Assembly (NCBI RefSeq): GCF_016908015.1
Contig: NZ_JAFBDB010000001.1
Coordinates: 682,001-746,000 of the forward strand
DNA: 64,000 bases
From: Clostridium pascui
GTDB taxonomy: Bacteria > Bacillota > Clostridia > Clostridiales > Clostridiaceae
Reading direction: 5' to 3'
Below the pieces are notes generated by a model that was not told the origin of the DNA, made no database searches, and was given only the letters and a program-made list of their open reading frames with translations. The translations under genes were made by a program, and so were the position numbers. Below, piece after piece: positions 61,161-64,000 of the stretch; the first letter of the stretch is position 1; each line of letters begins with the position of its first letter.

Positions 61161-61199
61161 AAAAAATAAAACCCAGCTACCATTTATATAGCTAGGTTT
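61161..61199 (-). terminator. Terminator-like hairpin downstream of the palindromic element
   Basis: AACCcAGCTA/TAGCTaGGTT-type stem with T-rich minus-strand tail (GGGTTTTATTTTTT). A second hairpin, GAATTTCG/CGAAATTTC, lies just upstream (about 61,219-61,240). Confidence 0.65.
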
Positions 61200-61264
61200 A
61201 AAAAACACACTAAAAGAAATTTCGCAAAAACGAAATTCCCTCCTTCAGCAGTGTGGATGAAAAC

Positions 61265-61493
61265 ATTTTTAATGTTAAATTTAATATGGGTTCTGCATTG
61301 TAAAAAGCATTGAACAAGCAATTAGAAGCTCTTTATCTCTCAATTTAAAACACCGTAAAGAACTTTCTACTGTCTGAGCTACAGCGAGTTTAGAAAGTTT
61401 AGGCGATTTAAATCGAGAGATATTAGAGATTCTTTGCGCAGTGAACGCTTTCTTAAATGCAGAACCCATACGGAAGATTTAACATTAAAAATG
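61265..61493. repeat. Palindromic repeat element with 17-bp terminal inverted repeats
   Basis: Perfect inverted ends CATTTTTAATGTTAAAT (61265-61281) and its complement (61477-61493), plus further nested matches (ATGGGTTCTGCATT/AATGCAGAACCCAT; TCTCTCAATTTAAA with TTTAAATCGAGAGA). Folds into a very long imperfect hairpin. An internal 62-codon frame on the minus strand is probably incidental. MITE-like or a structured RNA; no target duplication seen. Confidence 0.75.
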
Positions 61494-61504
61494 CCGTAAT
61501 ATTT

Positions 61505-62683
61505 CTATAGTTGTTTTTCAACTGCTTTTATAAGTTCTTGTATCAAATACTCAGCGTCTTCTAATGAAAGAGTAGAATATACTGGAAGACTTATCTCATT
61601 TTTATATTGATTATATGCATTTGGATAATCTTCTATTTTATATCCTAAATTTTTAAATAATGTAAACATTGGTAAAGGTATAAAATGAACATTAGTTGCA
61701 ATATCCTTTTCTGCGAGTTCTTGAATAACTGCATTTCTTTTCTCTTCTTCAAATGCTTTTATTCTAAGCGGATATAAATGATAAGAAGTTTCTTTTATAT
61801 CATCTTTTGAAAATGGTATTATAGCCCACTGTTTATCCTTTAATGCATTTGTATATACTTCAAATATACTTCTTCTTATATTAAGCATTTCTTCATATCG
61901 TTTCATTTGTACTAGACCCAATGCAGCTTGAATATCTGTCATGTTACATTTAAGTCCATCAGTTATTATATCATACTTCCATGCTCCAGCCTTCATCTTG
62001 GATAATGCATCTTTTGATTGACCGTTTAGTGATGTATACTTAAGCACCTTTAACAAATCTTCTTTTCCATGAAAATTGTTATCGTTATATGTTATTGCTC
62101 CACCTTCTGCAGTAGTCAAATTCTTCACTGCATGAAAAGAAAATACATGAAAATCAAATTGTCCTCCTACCTTTTTCCCTTTGTAAGAAGCTCCATAGGA
62201 ATGTGCAGAATCAGAAATTAAAATTATATCTTCTCTTCCTTTTCTCTTAAGCACTTCTCTTATCTTATCATAATCTACAGGAACTCCTGCAAAGTCTACT
62301 GTCATAATTGCCTTTGTTTTAGGGGTTATAGCCTTTTCAACCCCTTCTATATCTATAAGAAAGCTTTCCTTTTCTAGATCTACAAAAGTGGGCTTTATTC
62401 CTCTATGAAGTATTACATTAGCTGTGGAAGTATAGGTATATGGAGTGGTAATAACTTCATCGCCTTCTTTTATATCATAAACTTTTAAAATAAGTTCCAT
62501 TCCTGCAGTTGCACTAGCTACTGCTACAGCATTATTTGTATTTGTATATTTCGCCATAACTTTTTCAAACTCCATAACTCTAGGGCCTGAAGTTATCCAT
62601 CCAGATTCTAATGCTTTAACCACTTCTTCTATTTCTTCGCGAGTTACATCTGGTGGTGAAAAAGGTATCTTTTTATTTGTCAT
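61505..62683 (-). CDS. DegT/DnrJ/EryC1/StrS-type aminotransferase
   Basis: 392 aa. PLP fold type I sugar aminotransferase: GWITSGPRVMEFEKVMAKY, TPYTYTSTANVILHRGIKP, VFSFHAVKNLTTAEGG (PLP Lys about 190) and NVHFIPLPMFTLFKNLGYK. Usually acts on keto-sugar nucleotides for surface glycans or glycosylated lipids. No sugar pathway genes are nearby in the window, so its substrate is open. Ends 11 bp before the palindromic element. Confidence 0.92.
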   Translation of the reverse strand: MTNKKIPFSPPDVTREEIEEVVKALESGWITSGPRVMEFEKVMAKYTNTNNAVAVASATAGMELILKVYDIKEGDEVITTPYTYTSTANVILHRGIKPTFVDLEKESFLIDIEGVEKAITPKTKAIMTVDFAGVPVDYDKIREVLKRKGREDIILISDSAHSYGASYKGKKVGGQFDFHVFSFHAVKNLTTAEGGAITYNDNNFHGKEDLLKVLKYTSLNGQSKDALSKMKAGAWKYDIITDGLKCNMTDIQAALGLVQMKRYEEMLNIRRSIFEVYTNALKDKQWAIIPFSKDDIKETSYHLYPLRIKAFEEEKRNAVIQELAEKDIATNVHFIPLPMFTLFKNLGYKIEDYPNAYNQYKNEISLPVYSTLSLEDAEYLIQELIKAVEKQL

Positions 62684-62724
62684 TTAAAACACTCTCCTTA
62701 AAATCATATTTATATTATAAAAAA

Positions 62725-63918
62725 TTATTTTTCACACATAAAAAAACCTGTATCCTTTGTTATATATATATATCCTTTATCAGTAATTTTATCTTTTAAT
62801 AAAACTTTTAAGTCATTCATTTTTTTATGGTCAAAGCTCTCTTGTATCGTTCCTGGCATAGAAAGTATATAGTTTATAAGAGCTTCTATATCTGTAAGTT
62901 TTAAGCTATCCTCATATCTTTTCAAGATAATATGATTAAAATAGCCTTTCAGTATATCTTCCCCATTTTCCAGCTGAAACTTTTTAGTTAAATTAAATGA
63001 CTCTATATTTAAAAGTTTTTCATCTATATTCCCAACTAATTGCCTCATTTCTTTCATATGACCTTTTCCTACAGTAGATGCATAAAATACCCCATCAGGT
63101 TTTAAAATTCTTTTTATTTCACTTAATGCCTTATCTAAATTTTCAGCATGGTATAGCATATGATTTGCTATAATTATATCAAAAGAATTATCATCAAAAG
63201 GTATTTCTTCTATATTTACAACTCTAAAGCTAAATTTCATTTTAGCTTTTTCTAAGTTTTTCATAGCATCCATTAACATTCCTTCAGAAAAATCTGTTAA
63301 TGTTATTTCTAAGCCTTCTGGAATCTTATCTAAATTCTTTGTCCAAAAAGTTGCATCCCCACAGCCTAACTCAAGAACCTTTTTCTTATTATTAAAATTT
63401 AAGAATTTAAAATACCACTCCATCCAACCTTCTTTATTAGTACTATATAATTGATGAATTTTTATTCTTTCTCTTAAATTAGAAGCATTATAGTACTGTT
63501 CCATCCATTTATTATCTATATTTATTATGCTTATTATATCTATAAACTTATCCCAATCTAATCCTTCATTTTTATTTACCATTTCAATCGTTTCATCTAT
63601 GGATCTTATTACATGATTAAGATGATGTATTTTTTGTTCCATTATGCTTTTTTGAATTTCCAGTGATTTTTTAAAATTTTCGTCGCTTATATCCTTTTCT
63701 ATGATATATTTTATATCTTCTAACGAAAGTCCTATAAACTTCAATGTAAGTATATTTTGGAGTTTACCAAAATCCCTTTTATTATAAAGTCTATATCCAG
63801 CCTTATTATACTCACAGGGTTTTAAAAGTCCTATTTTATCATAATATCTTAAAGTTCTTATAGTTATTCCGGCAGCTTTTGCAAATTCACCTACTGTAAA
63901 TAACTTTTCTTTTTTCAT
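62725..63918 (-). CDS. MerR regulator fused to SAM methyltransferase
   Basis: 397 aa. N-terminal MerR domain (LFTVGEFAKAAGITIRTLRYYDKIGLLKP; helix-turn-helix plus KFIGLSLEDIKYIIEKD) and dimer helix to about 120; then class I methyltransferase with VLELGCGDATFWTKNL (about 180-195), FDIIIANHMLYHAENLDKAL and ILKPDGVFYAS. Such fusions may sense a small molecule and modify it, giving resistance, but the ligand is unknown. Its promoter upstream is a MerR-type operator. It runs toward the aminotransferase and may be cotranscribed with it. Confidence 0.93.
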   Translation of the reverse strand: MKKEKLFTVGEFAKAAGITIRTLRYYDKIGLLKPCEYNKAGYRLYNKRDFGKLQNILTLKFIGLSLEDIKYIIEKDISDENFKKSLEIQKSIMEQKIHHLNHVIRSIDETIEMVNKNEGLDWDKFIDIISIINIDNKWMEQYYNASNLRERIKIHQLYSTNKEGWMEWYFKFLNFNNKKKVLELGCGDATFWTKNLDKIPEGLEITLTDFSEGMLMDAMKNLEKAKMKFSFRVVNIEEIPFDDNSFDIIIANHMLYHAENLDKALSEIKRILKPDGVFYASTVGKGHMKEMRQLVGNIDEKLLNIESFNLTKKFQLENGEDILKGYFNHIILKRYEDSLKLTDIEALINYILSMPGTIQESFDHKKMNDLKVLLKDKITDKGYIYITKDTGFFMCEK

Positions 63919-63938
63919 ATTATTCCCCCTATATGTAT

Positions 63939-63969
63939 ATAGTAAACCATTACGTTAGGTAAGGGTCAA
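63939..63969 (-). promoter_or_regulatory. MerR-type promoter/operator
   Basis: On the minus strand TTGACC (-35) and TACTAT (-10) are 19 bp apart; the spacer region holds dyad ACCNTTAC-N5-GTAANGGT (63946-63966). This long-spacer, dyad-in-spacer form is characteristic of MerR-activated promoters. AGGGGGAA ribosome site follows. Confidence 0.9.
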
Positions 63970-64000
63970 GATTTTTTTATAAATAAACAAAAAAATTCTG

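Noticed and set aside
61281-61469. 62-codon frame within the palindromic element
   Set aside because: It follows the repeat's structure, lacks a ribosome site, and is better explained as part of the repeat.
1-64000. CRISPR array, tRNA or rRNA genes
   Set aside because: No regular repeat-spacer series, tRNA cloverleaf with CCA-type end, or rRNA sequence was noticed on either strand.

Overview
The window is low-GC DNA from a Clostridium-type Firmicute (cluster I clostridia are the best fit). The evidence is the division/sporulation cluster with spoVD- and spoVE-type genes, a DAP-type murE together with dapF, a clostridial-style PyrR leader, strong AGGAGG-like ribosome sites with frequent TTG and GTG starts, and very AT-rich codon use. 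It has two parts: the right-hand 33 kb of a tailed-phage prophage (1 to about 33,143) and about 31 kb of host chromosome.

Prophage. Late genes read leftward. From right to left they are a small sigma-like late regulator (15.7-16.1 kb), terminase small subunit, a serine resolvase, terminase large subunit, portal, a 64-aa membrane protein, minor head protein, a 67-aa protein, scaffold, decoration protein, gpE-type capsid, connectors, tail tube, tail chaperones, tape measure and baseplate proteins. They run off the left edge, so lysis genes and the other attachment site lie outside the window. The early module (16.5-30.2 kb), also leftward, carries a primase-helicase, dUTPase-like, DUF1599 and FolD-like nucleotide enzymes, a family B DNA polymerase next to an HNH homing endonuclease, DUF669, a Cas4-like nuclease/ATPase fusion, VRR-NUC, DUF1351, a SNF2-type helicase and a Cro-like repressor. 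The immunity and integration genes (CI-like repressor, ImmA-like protease, tyrosine integrase) read rightward. The prophage has split a PilB/GspE-type ATPase gene inside its conserved SILRQDPD segment.

Host. From 34 to 64 kb: a beta-propeller-like lipoprotein and dapF; divergent rqcH; a pyrR-uraA operon behind a PyrR attenuator; lspA-rluD; a DksA/YteA-like protein; aroB-mtnN-aroF; then the cell-division and wall cluster mraZ-rsmH-ftsL-spoVD-murE-murF-mraY-spoVE-ftsQ-(DUF881, small basic protein, DUF881)-yggS-sepF-yggT-ylmH-divIVA. At the right edge are a DegT-type aminotransferase, a palindromic repeat element and a MerR-methyltransferase fusion under a typical 19-bp-spacer MerR promoter.

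Most notable observations: (1) two inverted, related arrays of a TGTAACA-type motif at 16.16-16.49 and 31.57-31.87 kb, with matching order and spacing around a shared AT-rich core, bracketing the whole replication and immunity module; (2) two short frameshifting insertions, one at the exonuclease I motif of the DNA polymerase beside the HNH gene and one at the ATP-binding loop of the SNF2 helicase; (3) canonical terminators in the transcribed direction inside the late operon, which imply antitermination or moron-like cassettes; (4) a resolvase gene with a dense repeat region beside it, between terminase subunits; (5) a prophage-encoded FolD relative lacking the usual catalytic lysine; (6) a minor head protein carrying a zinc-metallopeptidase signature; (7) a 229-bp palindromic element with perfect 17-bp terminal repeats at 61.3 kb.
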